DNA of 52,955 nucleotides from assembly GCA_002722455.1 (NCBI GenBank), contig PBMB01000026.1, forward strand, positions 1-52,955, in the 5' to 3' direction. The translations under genes and the position numbers were made by a program. Below are positions 17,257 to 28,456 of the stretch, piece by piece (positions within the stretch are counted from its first letter, which is position 1; every line of letters starts with the position of its first letter). The notes under the pieces were generated by a model, which had not been told where the DNA came from, did not search any database, and saw only the letters and a list, made by a program, of their open reading frames with translations. The DNA comes from Chloroflexota bacterium (GTDB lineage Bacteria > Chloroflexota > Dehalococcoidia > Lucifugimonadales > GCA-2722455).

Positions 17257-17757
17257 ATGGAAGCATTAGGTATAAATATATCTGGTCTACTTACACAAAT
17301 AATAAGTTTTTCTATCTTAGTTGGGATACTTTATTCATTTCTTTATAAACCTATATTAAAAATGTTAGATAACCGATCTAACAAAATAAAAGAGAGTTTA
17401 TCAAAAGCAACTGAAGTACAAGCTCAATCAGAAGAAACAGAAACTGCCATTCAGGCTAAACTTGCAGAAGCTAATAAAGCTAGTCAGGATATCCTATCAA
17501 AAGCTAGAGAAACAGCCTCTAAACTCCATGATTCTGAATTAAATAAACTTAAAGAGGAACTTGAAGCAGAAAGATTGAAAGCTAAGACTGAAATAGAAAA
17601 AGAAAAGAGTCAAATAATGGAAGAATTGAAACAAGAATTTTCTACTTTGGTGACTCATGCAACCTCTCGTGTAATCGGAGAAACAATCGATAATAAGCAT
17701 CAACAAACCATCATTGATAAAATACTCCATGATGAATTGTTATCAAAAGAAAAATAG
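17257..17757 (+). CDS. atpF: ATP synthase Fo subunit b
   Basis: A 166-residue stator subunit: one N-terminal transmembrane helix (about 8-28), the FLYKPILKMLDNR motif, then a long charged coiled coil rich in Lys/Glu. It dimerises and binds delta. Only one b gene is seen, so a homodimeric peripheral stalk is likely. Confidence 0.95.
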   Translation: MEALGINISGLLTQIISFSILVGILYSFLYKPILKMLDNRSNKIKESLSKATEVQAQSEETETAIQAKLAEANKASQDILSKARETASKLHDSELNKLKEELEAERLKAKTEIEKEKSQIMEELKQEFSTLVTHATSRVIGETIDNKHQQTIIDKILHDELLSKEK

Positions 17758-17765
17758 GAATTTGA

Positions 17766-17870
17766 ATGTCTCTAATCGACAAACATCCACATGTAAAAAA
17801 GGTACTTTTTAATGTGGTATTCCTGTTTCTACAAGCATCTCTTTTATTAAAACCTCAAAGAAAGTCTTAA
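17766..17870 (+). CDS. Possible 34-aa membrane peptide between atpF and atpH
   Basis: An ATG preceded by AGGAA (5-nt gap, overlapping the atpF stop) opens a 34-codon frame. The product has a basic start (HPHVKK), a hydrophobic middle (VLFNVVFLFLQASLLL) and a basic tail (KPQRKS), the profile of a single-span peptide. It fills an otherwise unexplained 122-bp gap in a tight operon. I do not recognise it; chance is possible. Confidence 0.35.
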   Translation: MSLIDKHPHVKKVLFNVVFLFLQASLLLKPQRKS

Positions 17871-17879
17871 ATATTTTAA

Positions 17880-18413
17880 ATGAAAACAGATTCGAGTTCA
17901 CAACGATTTTCTCAAGCAATCTTCTCACTTGCTTTAGAAAATAACGCAATCGATACTTGGTTAACTAATTTCAATGAATTAGAAATTATCACATCCAATA
18001 TGGAGCTTATTTCTTTACTCGACAGACCTGATTTAGACATAGAATTAAAAACTAAAATCATTAAAGAATTATTAGGAACATCTATTAGTCCTGAAGCTTT
18101 CAATTTAATACATTTATTATCTAAAAGAAATATAGTACATACCTTAAAATCACTAATTGATCATTTCCATCAATTAGTAGACTCAAATAAACAACTTACA
18201 AGGATTACAATAGAATCTGCAACAAAATTAAATCCAGATCAAAAAACGAATCTTGAAGCATTCTTAGCACAATTTTCTAAAGGATCTATTAAAACAAATT
18301 ACTTAATTAATGATACTTTAATTGGTGGATTTATTGCTAAAATTGGCGATCGTATCCTTGATGCAAGTATAAAAACACGTTTAAAACAACTCAATCAATC
18401 TTTAAAAAATTAA
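17880..18413 (+). CDS. atpH: ATP synthase F1 subunit delta
   Basis: A 177-residue delta (OSCP-like) subunit that links the F1 head to the b stalk. It starts with the typical QRFSQAIFSLALE helix and ends with the conserved GGFIAKIGDRILDASIKTRLKQL. It is 15 bp ahead of atpA. Little else is unusual. Confidence 0.94.
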   Translation: MKTDSSSQRFSQAIFSLALENNAIDTWLTNFNELEIITSNMELISLLDRPDLDIELKTKIIKELLGTSISPEAFNLIHLLSKRNIVHTLKSLIDHFHQLVDSNKQLTRITIESATKLNPDQKTNLEAFLAQFSKGSIKTNYLINDTLIGGFIAKIGDRILDASIKTRLKQLNQSLKN

Positions 18414-18428
18414 ATTCTAGAGGTAAAA

Positions 18429-19937
18429 ATGGGAATTAAAGGCGAAAATATAGCATCAATTATTAAGTCACAGATAGAGAACTTCGAATACCAAACAGAA
18501 CTTGTAGATATTGGTACTGTAGTAGAAGTCGGAGATGGAGTCGCTCGAATACATGGATTATCTGGAGTTGGAGCTAATGAATTAGTAGAATTCGAGGGTG
18601 GCATATCAGGTATAGCTCTAAATCTTGAAGAAAATGTTGTTGGTGCAGTTATACTTGGTGATCCACTAGCTATCAAAGAAGGAACAGAAGTAAGAGGTTT
18701 AGGAAGAGTCGCTGCAATACCTGTTGGAGAAAATTTTATTGGAAGAGTAGTAGATGGTTTAGCTAATCCGATTGATAATAAAGGAACAATTGAATCTACC
18801 CAAACACGACCAACTGAAGTTGTAGCTCCTGACGTTGCTTCTCGACAAGAAGTAAATGTTCCACTTCAAACAGGTGTTAAAGCTATAGACGCAATGATTC
18901 CAATAGGACGAGGTCAGCGTGAATTAATAATTGGAGATCGTTCAACAGGAAAAACTTCTATAGGAATTGACTCTATCATTAACCAAGCAAAAGAAGATGT
19001 AATATGTATATATGTTTCTATTGGACAAAAAGTTGGCAAAGTTGCACAGACATACGGAATACTCGAACAAAACGGAGCAATGGGCCATACAATCATCGTA
19101 GCTGCAAATGCCTCTGACCCTGCACCTATGCAATTCTTGGCACCATACACTGGATGTGCACTTGGAGAATTTTTCATGCACCAAGGTAAAGATGTATTGA
19201 TAGTTTATGATGACTTATCTAAACATTCTTGGGCATATCGACAGATGTCACTTATCTTAAAACGACCTCCAGGTAGAGAAGCATATCCAGGTGATGTGTT
19301 TTATCTACATAGCCGACTCCTTGAAAGAGCTGCTAGATTATCGAAGGAATTAGGAGGTGGGTCCCTAACAGCATTGCCGATTATTGAAACACTAGCTGGT
19401 GATGTTTCTGCATATATCCCTACCAATGTAATTTCAATTACTGATGGTCAGATATACCTTGAACCTGAACTATTTAATTCAGGTTCACGCCCTGCTATTA
19501 ATGCTGGATTGTCTGTTTCTAGAGTAGGTAGTACAGCCCAAACAAAAGCAATGAAAACAGTAGCTGGCAGATTACGACTCGACTTAGCTCAATATCGAGA
19601 ATTATCAACATTCGCGCAATTTGGAACAGAAGATTTAGATCAATCAACTAAAAGTCAATTGGAACGTGGATCAAAAGCAGTGGAAGTTCTTAAACAAAAT
19701 CACAGTAGCCCTCTATCAATCGAAAAACAAATCATTATCCTGTTCGCGTTAACTAATGGATACATTGATGATATTGAAACAAATAAAGTTCAGGATTTTG
19801 AAACAAATCTTTATGAATATATGGAACTCCATCACCAAGACTTGATGAAATCAATCTCTGAACAAAAAACAATCGATGATGAAATATCTTCAAAACTATC
19901 AAATTCTATTACAGAATTTAAAAAGAGCATTGCATAG
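18429..19937 (+). CDS. atpA: ATP synthase F1 subunit alpha
   Basis: A 502-residue alpha subunit, non-catalytic nucleotide-binding. The P-loop is GDRSTGKT (169-176); the near-invariant Gln of GDRQTGKT is Ser172 here. The SVSRVGS arginine region and [13 protein letters not shown] are normal. AGAGGT precedes the ATG. Part of the atp operon, 38 bp before atpG. Confidence 0.97.
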   Translation: MGIKGENIASIIKSQIENFEYQTELVDIGTVVEVGDGVARIHGLSGVGANELVEFEGGISGIALNLEENVVGAVILGDPLAIKEGTEVRGLGRVAAIPVGENFIGRVVDGLANPIDNKGTIESTQTRPTEVVAPDVASRQEVNVPLQTGVKAIDAMIPIGRGQRELIIGDRSTGKTSIGIDSIINQAKEDVICIYVSIGQKVGKVAQTYGILEQNGAMGHTIIVAANASDPAPMQFLAPYTGCALGEFFMHQGKDVLIVYDDLSKHSWAYRQMSLILKRPPGREAYPGDVFYLHSRLLERAARLSKELGGGSLTALPIIETLAGDVSAYIPTNVISITDGQIYLEPELFNSGSRPAINAGLSVSRVGSTAQTKAMKTVAGRLRLDLAQYRELSTFAQFGTEDLDQSTKSQLERGSKAVEVLKQNHSSPLSIEKQIIILFALTNGYIDDIETNKVQDFETNLYEYMELHHQDLMKSISEQKTIDDEISSKLSNSITEFKKSIA

Positions 19938-19975
19938 TATTTAATTAATATGAACCTTAAAAAATAGGACTACAA

Positions 19976-20833
19976 ATGCCAAATGTAAGAGAAATACGTC
20001 GCAGAATTAAAAGTGTACAAAATACTGCAAAAATTACGAAAGCTATGTCAATGATAGCTGCCTCTAAAATGCGTCGTGCTCAAGAAATGGCACTAAATAC
20101 ACGTCCTTATTCTGAAAGGCTATTCGAATTACTGGAAAATGTTTCTGAGGATTACAATAATGATGATACACTCTATCATCCTCTCTTAGAAAGACGTCCA
20201 GAAAAAAATTATACCTTAATTCATTTATCCCCAGACCGAGGATTAACCGGAGGATTAAATAGCAATACAGATAGAGCTGCTCTTAATTTTATTATAAATA
20301 AAAACATTGAATCGCAAATTATTTGTATAGGTAAAAAAGGAACTAATTTTATATCTAGGAACGGATTAAATTTACATGCTAGTTTTACTGGAATGTCTGA
20401 TACTCCTTTACCTAGTTCAATCTACCCTATTTCTAATATGATTATTTCAGACTATACAAACTATAAAACCGATGCAGTTTATATTTCTTATGCAACATTT
20501 AAAAGTACTACTATACAAAAACCTATAATTGAACAACTAATTCCATTCACACCAAAAACAACAGATCAAACTCAAATTGAGCATATTTATGAACCTAGCA
20601 AAGATACTATATTAAATACTCTGTTGCCCCGATATATTGAAACTCAAATTTATCATGCACTTCTTGAAGCAATTGCAAGTGAACAATCAGCACGTATGGT
20701 AGCTATGCAAAGTGCAACAGACAATGCCAATGATATGATCGACGACCTAACCTTAATAATGAATAAAGCTCGTCAAGAAACTATAACAACTGAACTTCTT
20801 GATATTGTTTCTGGTGCGACAGCAGTTGAATAA
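19976..20833 (+). CDS. atpG: ATP synthase F1 subunit gamma
   Basis: A 285-residue central shaft subunit. The N-terminal helix (REIRRRIKSVQNTAKITKAM) and the C-terminal SEQSARMVAMQSATDNA helix form the coiled coil that turns inside the alpha3beta3 head. SDRGLTGGLN-like sequence (PDRGLTGGLN) is present. The middle portion is divergent, as is usual for gamma. Confidence 0.96.
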   Translation: MPNVREIRRRIKSVQNTAKITKAMSMIAASKMRRAQEMALNTRPYSERLFELLENVSEDYNNDDTLYHPLLERRPEKNYTLIHLSPDRGLTGGLNSNTDRAALNFIINKNIESQIICIGKKGTNFISRNGLNLHASFTGMSDTPLPSSIYPISNMIISDYTNYKTDAVYISYATFKSTTIQKPIIEQLIPFTPKTTDQTQIEHIYEPSKDTILNTLLPRYIETQIYHALLEAIASEQSARMVAMQSATDNANDMIDDLTLIMNKARQETITTELLDIVSGATAVE

Positions 20834-20854
20834 AATATATATCTGATTAGATAA

Positions 20855-22261
<1,407 letters not shown>

Positions 22262-22279
22262 TTATATGATAGGTATTCA

Positions 22280-22696
22280 ATGATTTTTGAGCTTACTACA
22301 TCAGATAAATTAGTTTATTCTGAAAAAATAGATTTAGCTATAATCCCTACTGAAATGGGATATATTACTGTACTAAACAACCATGCTGCTCTACTTGCAA
22401 AACTTTCACCAGGAGAAGTTGAATTTCGTTATCAGGATCAATCAAGATTTGTTGCTGTCAGCGGCGGGTTCGTTGAAGTATTAGATAATAAAATTACTTT
22501 ATTTGCTGATAGTGCTGAAAGATCAGAAGAAATTGATGAAGAAAGAAGTACTGAAGCCCTTGACCGTGCAAAAGAAGCACTGAATTCTGCAAAAACTTCA
22601 GAAGATCTTAATAAAGCAAGACTCTCAATTCTAAAATCTCAAACAAGAATTAAAATTGCCAGAAAACGTCGTAGCAAAAATAGGTCGAATATTTAG
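22280..22696 (+). CDS. atpC: ATP synthase F1 subunit epsilon
   Basis: A 138-residue epsilon subunit: N-terminal beta sandwich (PTEMGYITVLNNHAALLAKL, VSGGFVEV) and C-terminal helical hairpin with basic end. It ends the atp operon, 18 bp after atpD. No convincing terminator follows. Confidence 0.94.
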   Translation: MIFELTTSDKLVYSEKIDLAIIPTEMGYITVLNNHAALLAKLSPGEVEFRYQDQSRFVAVSGGFVEVLDNKITLFADSAERSEEIDEERSTEALDRAKEALNSAKTSEDLNKARLSILKSQTRIKIARKRRSKNRSNI

Positions 22697-22727
22697 AATT
22701 TTACCGTCTCATTTTTGGTCTATTTTC

Positions 22728-22757
22728 TTGACAGTTAATTTTATAAAATGCTAAAAT
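22728..22757 (+). promoter_or_regulatory. Promoter of citrate synthase gene
   Basis: TTGACA (22728-22733), 18-bp spacer, TAAAAT (22752-22757), about 85 bp before the start codon. Confidence 0.6.
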
Positions 22758-22846
22758 TTACCCATAAAATTTAGCTAAATTATATTTATTTCACTAAATA
22801 TAACACTACTAAAATGTCCTTTATTGACAAAAAATGGAGAGCTTAA

Positions 22847-23995
22847 TTGAGTGAGAATAAAGAAATTCAAATTAATCGAGGTCTCCGTAACACATATATA
22901 GACAAAACTAAATCTAGTATGATTAATGGTAAAGAGGGCATCCTACTTTACCAGGGATATAACATCCATGATTTAGCAAAATATTCAACTTTTGAAGAAA
23001 CATCTTATTTATTAATTCACGGTCGTCTTCCAAATAACAAAGAACTCGATGACTTTAATCAAGAATTGAGAAACAATCGAGAACTTTCTCCTCAAATACT
23101 AGAGATAATAAAACTACTGAAAAATTCACATCCAATGGATGTATTGCGTACAGCAATTTCAGCAATGAGCGTCCCTGTCAATAATCAAACTAACTTAGAA
23201 ACTTTTGCACTAACACATGGAATGCGAATTTTGGCAGCAGTTCCAACGATTATAACTGCTCATCAAAGAATCAGAAATGGAAATGAAGTAATTCCTCCAA
23301 ATAAAAACTTATCTCATGCCTCTAATTTTTTATATATGCTTTCTGGGGAAATTCCTGATCAAATAGAATCAGACCTCATTGACAAAGATTTTATCTTACA
23401 TGCTGAACACGGTGTAAATGCATCATCTTTCACAGCAAGAGTGACTGCATCAACAAAAGCTGACTTTTATGCAGCTATAACTGCTGCTATTTCATCGCTT
23501 AAAGGTCCACTACATGGTGGAGCCGCAGAGGGCGTCATGAACATGGCAAATGAAATTGGGAGTAAAGAAAATGTAGAAACCTACGTTGATTCTTTCTTAA
23601 AATCTGGTGGGCGAATAATGGGTTTAGGGCATGCTGTATATAAAACAGCTGATCCCCGGGCTATTCATCTCAAAGAAGGTGCAGAACAACTAAGTGAATT
23701 AAAAGGTAATCCAAAATGGTTTGCTATATTAAATGCAATTACTGAAACAAAAGCTGTGCAAATGAGGCAACGTAGAGGTATTCATCCAAACGTTGATTTT
23801 TGGGCTGGTGCAATTTATTCATTAATCGGCATACCAGATGATCTTTTCGTTCCTATATTTGCTATTGGTCGTATACCTGGATGGATAATACATATACTTG
23901 AACAATACCAATCTAATATACTAATCAGGCCTGCAATTTCTTACAATGGACCTGAAGAACTGAAATACATCAATATCAATGAACGTAATAATTAA
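22847..23995 (+). CDS. gltA: Citrate synthase
   Basis: A 382-residue citrate synthase condensing acetyl-CoA and oxaloacetate. Active-site segments are LKGPLHGGAAEG, GLGHAVYKTADPRA and the Asp in HPNVDFWAGAIYSLIG. The length fits the small, dimeric Gram-positive/archaeal type rather than the large NADH-regulated one. The TTG start is supported by GGAGAG 5 nt upstream. 2-Methylcitrate synthase is the alternative; no prp neighbours are present. Confidence 0.93.
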   Translation: MSENKEIQINRGLRNTYIDKTKSSMINGKEGILLYQGYNIHDLAKYSTFEETSYLLIHGRLPNNKELDDFNQELRNNRELSPQILEIIKLLKNSHPMDVLRTAISAMSVPVNNQTNLETFALTHGMRILAAVPTIITAHQRIRNGNEVIPPNKNLSHASNFLYMLSGEIPDQIESDLIDKDFILHAEHGVNASSFTARVTASTKADFYAAITAAISSLKGPLHGGAAEGVMNMANEIGSKENVETYVDSFLKSGGRIMGLGHAVYKTADPRAIHLKEGAEQLSELKGNPKWFAILNAITETKAVQMRQRRGIHPNVDFWAGAIYSLIGIPDDLFVPIFAIGRIPGWIIHILEQYQSNILIRPAISYNGPEELKYININERNN

Positions 23996-24020
23996 AACAT
24001 ATTAAAAGAAAGGTTTTTTC

Positions 24021-24203
24021 ATGCAAAAAGAACAAATTGATTCATGTACTCATGTATGGCTTATTGAAACCCCAAAAGGTCCAATGAGTGAAGGTAAATG
24101 TAAATTTTGTGGAGAAACCAATCAGTTTATTAATAGTGCTCCTCGCACTTCTTGGACACGTGTAACAAAACCCAACTTGCCTAAATCTACTAAAAATACC
24201 TAA
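24021..24203 (+). CDS. Small zinc-finger-like protein
   Basis: A 60-residue protein, unnamed as far as I can tell. It carries Cys9-x-His11 in SCTHVWLIETP and Cys27-x2-Cys30 in GKCKFCGETNQF, a plausible CH/CC zinc site. Similar small proteins with a HVW...P.G...G.C..C pattern occur in Chloroflexota and Actinobacteria from memory, without known function. AGAAAGG precedes the ATG. The tail is polar and basic. It lies between citrate synthase and the methyltransferase gene, on the same strand. Confidence 0.75.
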   Translation: MQKEQIDSCTHVWLIETPKGPMSEGKCKFCGETNQFINSAPRTSWTRVTKPNLPKSTKNT

Positions 24204-24228
24204 ACAATATTTTAAAGATTCAATACCT

Positions 24229-25428
24229 GTGTCTTATAAGACCTTATGTGAAAAATTAATCCATAATAAAATTAAACTACAAGGCAAAATAACATTTGCT
24301 GATTTTATGGATATTGCTTTATATGATTCTAATTATGGGTATTACAACTCACAAAAGAGAATTGGTGCCACAGGAGATTTTTATACAAGTCCAATTGTTC
24401 ATCCTGCCTTTGGATCTATTATTTGCACACAACTTTTTAGTATGTGGGTTGAATTAAAAAAGCCTTCTCCATTTTACCTCATAGAAATTGGTGCAAATAA
24501 TGATAGGTTAATACTAGATATTCGTGAATTCGCTAAATCAATAAATAAAAAATTTTTTCATGACTTAGAATGTATTATTATTGATCGTAGTAAGATATTA
24601 GAATCACATAACTCTCCTGAAAATTTTCATTCAATTATATCTAATACAATCCCCTTTAAAAATATTTCAGGATGTATCTTATCAAATGAATTCTTTGATG
24701 CTTTACCTGTAAATAAATTTCAAATAAAAAACCATATTATTAGTGAAATATATTTAACTGTTGAAAATAATGAATTAAAAGAAACTAATTTAAAACTTCA
24801 TAATAATGAACTATATGAAAGAATTACCGAACTTTACTCAGAATCTTTAAATAACTATATCGGAGAAATCAATTTATCTATAGAAAAAATTATAAAGAAT
24901 TTTAGTGACGTTTTAAAAAAAGGATTTGTTATAACTATAGACTATGGAGATCTTACAGAAAAATTAGTTAAAAAATATAATAATAGTTCTATTCAAACTT
25001 ATTCTACTCATACAAAGGGTAACAACCCTTATACCAAAATTGGTGAACAAGATATTACCTCAGATGTAAATTTCTCACAAATAATTTTAGCTGGAGAAAA
25101 GTATGGTCTTGATTCAATTTACTATGCAAACCAATCAGATTTTTTGAAAACAAATGGTATCAATTGTTGGATTGATCAACTTAATAAAGAATCAGATACT
25201 ACTACAAAAACCAATAATTTGGGTGCAATATATGACTTAATCAATACCAATGGATTAGGCCATCTAAAAGTACTAATTCAAGAAAAAAATACTACTGTGA
25301 AAGCATATAATAAACTCGAAAGACACCAGGAAATGGTTGGAAAGAAATTGCCAATGCAAACAACTGCTCATTTAAATATTGCACAAGCAAAATATCCTCA
25401 TACTATAGTTGAAAATCCATTATGGTAA
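24229..25428 (+). CDS. MidA/NDUFAF7-family SAM-dependent methyltransferase
   Basis: A 399-residue protein. The N-terminus has the family pattern FADFMDIALYDSNYGYY, IGATGDFYTSPIVHPAFG and later ILSNEFFDALPVNKF and TIDYGD. In mitochondria the homologue methylates an arginine of complex I; in bacteria it is a predicted protein arginine methyltransferase. The SAM-loop reads EIGANNDRL, less glycine-rich than usual. The GTG start lacks a good ribosome site. The downstream nadE is convergent 9 bp away. Confidence 0.82.
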   Translation: MSYKTLCEKLIHNKIKLQGKITFADFMDIALYDSNYGYYNSQKRIGATGDFYTSPIVHPAFGSIICTQLFSMWVELKKPSPFYLIEIGANNDRLILDIREFAKSINKKFFHDLECIIIDRSKILESHNSPENFHSIISNTIPFKNISGCILSNEFFDALPVNKFQIKNHIISEIYLTVENNELKETNLKLHNNELYERITELYSESLNNYIGEINLSIEKIIKNFSDVLKKGFVITIDYGDLTEKLVKKYNNSSIQTYSTHTKGNNPYTKIGEQDITSDVNFSQIILAGEKYGLDSIYYANQSDFLKTNGINCWIDQLNKESDTTTKTNNLGAIYDLINTNGLGHLKVLIQEKNTTVKAYNKLERHQEMVGKKLPMQTTAHLNIAQAKYPHTIVENPLW

Positions 25429-25437
25429 AACCATCAA

Positions 25438-27108
25438 CTATTGTTTATCCAAGTGACTATATTTATTTATAATTGGCATTCTTCTATCTCGCCCAAAATT
25501 ACGACCACTAATTTTTATACCTGGTGGAGCTTGGCGTCTTTTATACTCACTCTTATCCACCAAATTTAAAACATGTAAAACTGTTTTTTTCTCAAATCCT
25601 TGTTTCAAAATTTGGTCAATAGTAAAATTCGATTCTATGTACAATTCAAGTATTGGATCTAATATAGAGTATGGTGGAAGAGAATCTAAATCTTTTTGAT
25701 TAGGTCGTAATTCAGCACTTGGAGGTTTTTCTAAAATTGATACAGGAATAATAATTTTTTCTTCTTTAAAATTACGAAACTCAGCTAATCTGTAAACTAA
25801 TGACTTGTACACATCTTTTATTATTGAATATCCTCCAGCCATATCCCCGTATAACGTACCATACCCTACAGCAAATTCACTCTTATTTCCTGTAGTTAAT
25901 ACCAACCAACCTAAATAATTTGAAAGAGTCATCATAACAACACCTCGAATACGTGACTGAAGGTTTTCATGAGCTATTGTAATTGAATCATTATTCAAAT
26001 GATCCCCTAATGTATTTAAAAACTCATAATATGTTTCTTTGATTGGTATACGCCATAAATCAATCCCTAAATTATTAGATAAAGAAGAAGCATCTTCTAA
26101 GCTTGATACTGATGAATATTGAGATGGCATAGCTACTCCAACCACATTGTCCTTCCCTATTGCATCTACTGCAACTGAAGCAACTAAACTTGAATCTATC
26201 CCTCCAGAAAGAGCAACTAAAACTTTTGTAAAGCCATTTTTTAAAACATAATCTTTGGTTCCTAAAACCAGTGCTTGATAAACATCTCTTTCAAGCTCAT
26301 AATTAGTTTGATTATTCTTAGTATTGATAGAAGAATTGTTTCTATCAATATTAGATACTTCAATAACTTTGATTTTATCTAAAACTTTATTAAACTCAAC
26401 ACATATTAACTGTTCAGCAAAACTATCAGCCTTGGCAGCTAAATTTCCGTTAGAATCTATAAACATACTATTTCCATCATAGACAAGCTCATCCTGACCT
26501 CCCACCATGTTGCTATATGCTATACAAACATCATTGTCACGAGCACGTTTTGTAAGCAGAGTATAACGCTCTTCTTGTTTCCCTATATGAAATGGAGAAG
26601 CACTAATATTTAAAACTATATCAACACCCTTCTTTTTATAATCTTTCAACAATGGACCTTCGTCCCATATATCTTCACAAATAGTTAAGCCTAAGTTGAA
26701 ATTATCTAAAGAAAATATCAACTTATTTTCGCCAGAATGAAAATATCTTTTTTCGTCAAAAACCCCATAATTAGGGAGAGATATTTTATGATAAATGCCT
26801 ACTTCTTTAGTATCAGAAATGATAGCAGCCGCATTAAACAAATCCCCATTACTTTCATCAATAAAACCTACTACAACCGTAATGTCTGAAGTTTCACTTA
26901 CTATACTTTGTAAAGCACGCCGATTACTTTCAATAAAATCAGGAAGAAATACCATATCTTCTGGGGGGTATCCTGTAATCATCAACTCTGGAAATATAAG
27001 TAAATCTACTTTATTTAATCTAGCTACACGTATAAAATCGCAAATAATTTTGATATTACCTACAAAGTCACCTAATGTAGGATTAGCTTGTACTAATGCC
27101 AGTTTCAC
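25438..27108 (-). CDS. nadE: Glutamine-dependent NAD+ synthetase
   Basis: A 556-residue two-domain enzyme making NAD+ from deamido-NAD+ with glutamine as nitrogen donor. The N-terminal nitrilase-fold domain carries the Glu41 / Lys108 / Cys144 triad (FPELMITGYPPED, YHKISLPNYGVFDE, LTICEDIWD). The C-terminal synthetase has the SGGIDSS P-loop (301-307). The start is GTG. The C-terminus RRQAPPGIKIS is typical of the family. Confidence 0.95.
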   Translation of the reverse strand: MKLALVQANPTLGDFVGNIKIICDFIRVARLNKVDLLIFPELMITGYPPEDMVFLPDFIESNRRALQSIVSETSDITVVVGFIDESNGDLFNAAAIISDTKEVGIYHKISLPNYGVFDEKRYFHSGENKLIFSLDNFNLGLTICEDIWDEGPLLKDYKKKGVDIVLNISASPFHIGKQEERYTLLTKRARDNDVCIAYSNMVGGQDELVYDGNSMFIDSNGNLAAKADSFAEQLICVEFNKVLDKIKVIEVSNIDRNNSSINTKNNQTNYELERDVYQALVLGTKDYVLKNGFTKVLVALSGGIDSSLVASVAVDAIGKDNVVGVAMPSQYSSVSSLEDASSLSNNLGIDLWRIPIKETYYEFLNTLGDHLNNDSITIAHENLQSRIRGVVMMTLSNYLGWLVLTTGNKSEFAVGYGTLYGDMAGGYSIIKDVYKSLVYRLAEFRNFKEEKIIIPVSILEKPPSAELRPNQKDLDSLPPYSILDPILELYIESNFTIDQILKQGFEKKTVLHVLNLVDKSEYKRRQAPPGIKISGRNFGRDRRMPIINKYSHLDKQ

Positions 27109-27164
27109 AATTTATCAATACTCTTAATTTAATTAATCGATTCGCCACATAAATCATCTCTATA

Positions 27165-28319
27165 TTAACCAATAAAATCACGAATCCGTTTTATAGCTTT
27201 CTCAATATTTTGCTTAGTATTTGCAAAAGAAAACCGTACACACCCCTCACCAAAAAACCCAAAAGATTCACCGTCTAAACATGCAACTCCTCTTGGTAAT
27301 AACTGGTCAACAAAATCACTACTTTTCATACCTGTATCTCTAATAGAAGGAAATACATAAAAAGCTCCTTGAGGATCAGGACAATTTATTCCTTTAATTG
27401 AATTTAAACCACTGACTATCAATTCTTTACGCTGTCGAAATTCTTCAATCATTTTATTTGTTTCTTGATCAGGTCCATCAAATGCACCTATTATACTAAG
27501 CTGTGAAAAACTAGCTGCACAAGAAATATTATTCGTATTTAACCGCACAAACCCTTCCAAAAAAAGATCTGGAACAACAGCGAATCCAAGCCTCCAGCCT
27601 GTCATCGCATAAGTTTTAGACATTCCATCTAAAATAATAGTTCTTTCCATCATATTAGGAAAAGTTGCTATAGAAACATGTTCTCCTTGATACAAAAATC
27701 GATTATAAACTTCATCAGACAAAACAATTAGATCATTATCCAATACTAATTTCGATAGATTCTCTAAATCCTCCTTGTATAAAACACTACCACAAGGATT
27801 ATTGGGAGAATTAATCACTAATAATTTTGTTTTGTCACTAATACTATTTTGAATTTCTTTAATATCAATCTTAAAATCTTTCTTTACATCTAATTTAATT
27901 GGAACTGGCTTTCCACCAACAAAATTGATCATAGATTCGTATATAGGAAATCCAGGATTTGGATAAAGTACCTCGTCTCCAGGATTCACTAAAGCAAGCA
28001 TAGTATGAAAAATAATTGGTTTGGCCCCTGAAGTTATCACGATATTGTCAGGTGATACATCTAATCCTCGAGTTTCTGATATATATTTAGCTATACGGCT
28101 ACGTACCTCAAATATCCCAGCACTAGGAGTATAATGAGTTTCTCCATCATTTATTGCATTAATTGCAGTATCTCTAATATGTCTGGGTGTATCGAAATCA
28201 GGTTCCCCAATTTCCAAATGTACAATATCTACACCGTTTCTTTCTAATTCCTTTGCTTTAGCTAATACCTCAAATGCACTTTCTGTACCTAATCTTGACA
28301 TTCTTGTAGCTACTTCCAT
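27165..28319 (-). CDS. PLP-dependent aminotransferase, class I
   Basis: A 384-residue fold-type I aminotransferase. The PLP lysine is Lys235 in MSKTYAMTGWRLGF, with the NNPCG and SDEVYNRF segments around residues 173-207. It most resembles aspartate/aromatic aminotransferases of the Iγ subgroup. Substrate cannot be fixed by eye. It is transcribed away from ispH. Confidence 0.87.
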   Translation of the reverse strand: MEVATRMSRLGTESAFEVLAKAKELERNGVDIVHLEIGEPDFDTPRHIRDTAINAINDGETHYTPSAGIFEVRSRIAKYISETRGLDVSPDNIVITSGAKPIIFHTMLALVNPGDEVLYPNPGFPIYESMINFVGGKPVPIKLDVKKDFKIDIKEIQNSISDKTKLLVINSPNNPCGSVLYKEDLENLSKLVLDNDLIVLSDEVYNRFLYQGEHVSIATFPNMMERTIILDGMSKTYAMTGWRLGFAVVPDLFLEGFVRLNTNNISCAASFSQLSIIGAFDGPDQETNKMIEEFRQRKELIVSGLNSIKGINCPDPQGAFYVFPSIRDTGMKSSDFVDQLLPRGVACLDGESFGFFGEGCVRFSFANTKQNIEKAIKRIRDFIG

Positions 28320-28384
28320 GCTAACTTCATCCTAACTTATTATTTTGTATTAAAATAACTATACTATATATTACTATCCCAATT

Positions 28385-28407
28385 TTTAGTATATTAATAT
28401 TACTAAA
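28385..28407. other. Inverted repeat between divergent aminotransferase and ispH genes
   Basis: TTTAGTA (28385-28391) and TACTAAA (28401-28407), 9-bp spacer, within the 137-bp divergent region. A possible minus-strand promoter TTGAAG-17-TAATAT overlaps it. A shared operator is conceivable, but AT-rich DNA gives such repeats by chance. Confidence 0.3.
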
Positions 28408-28456
28408 TATAAACTTCAACTAATATTTTAAAAAGATAATCAAATTACTTAATACT

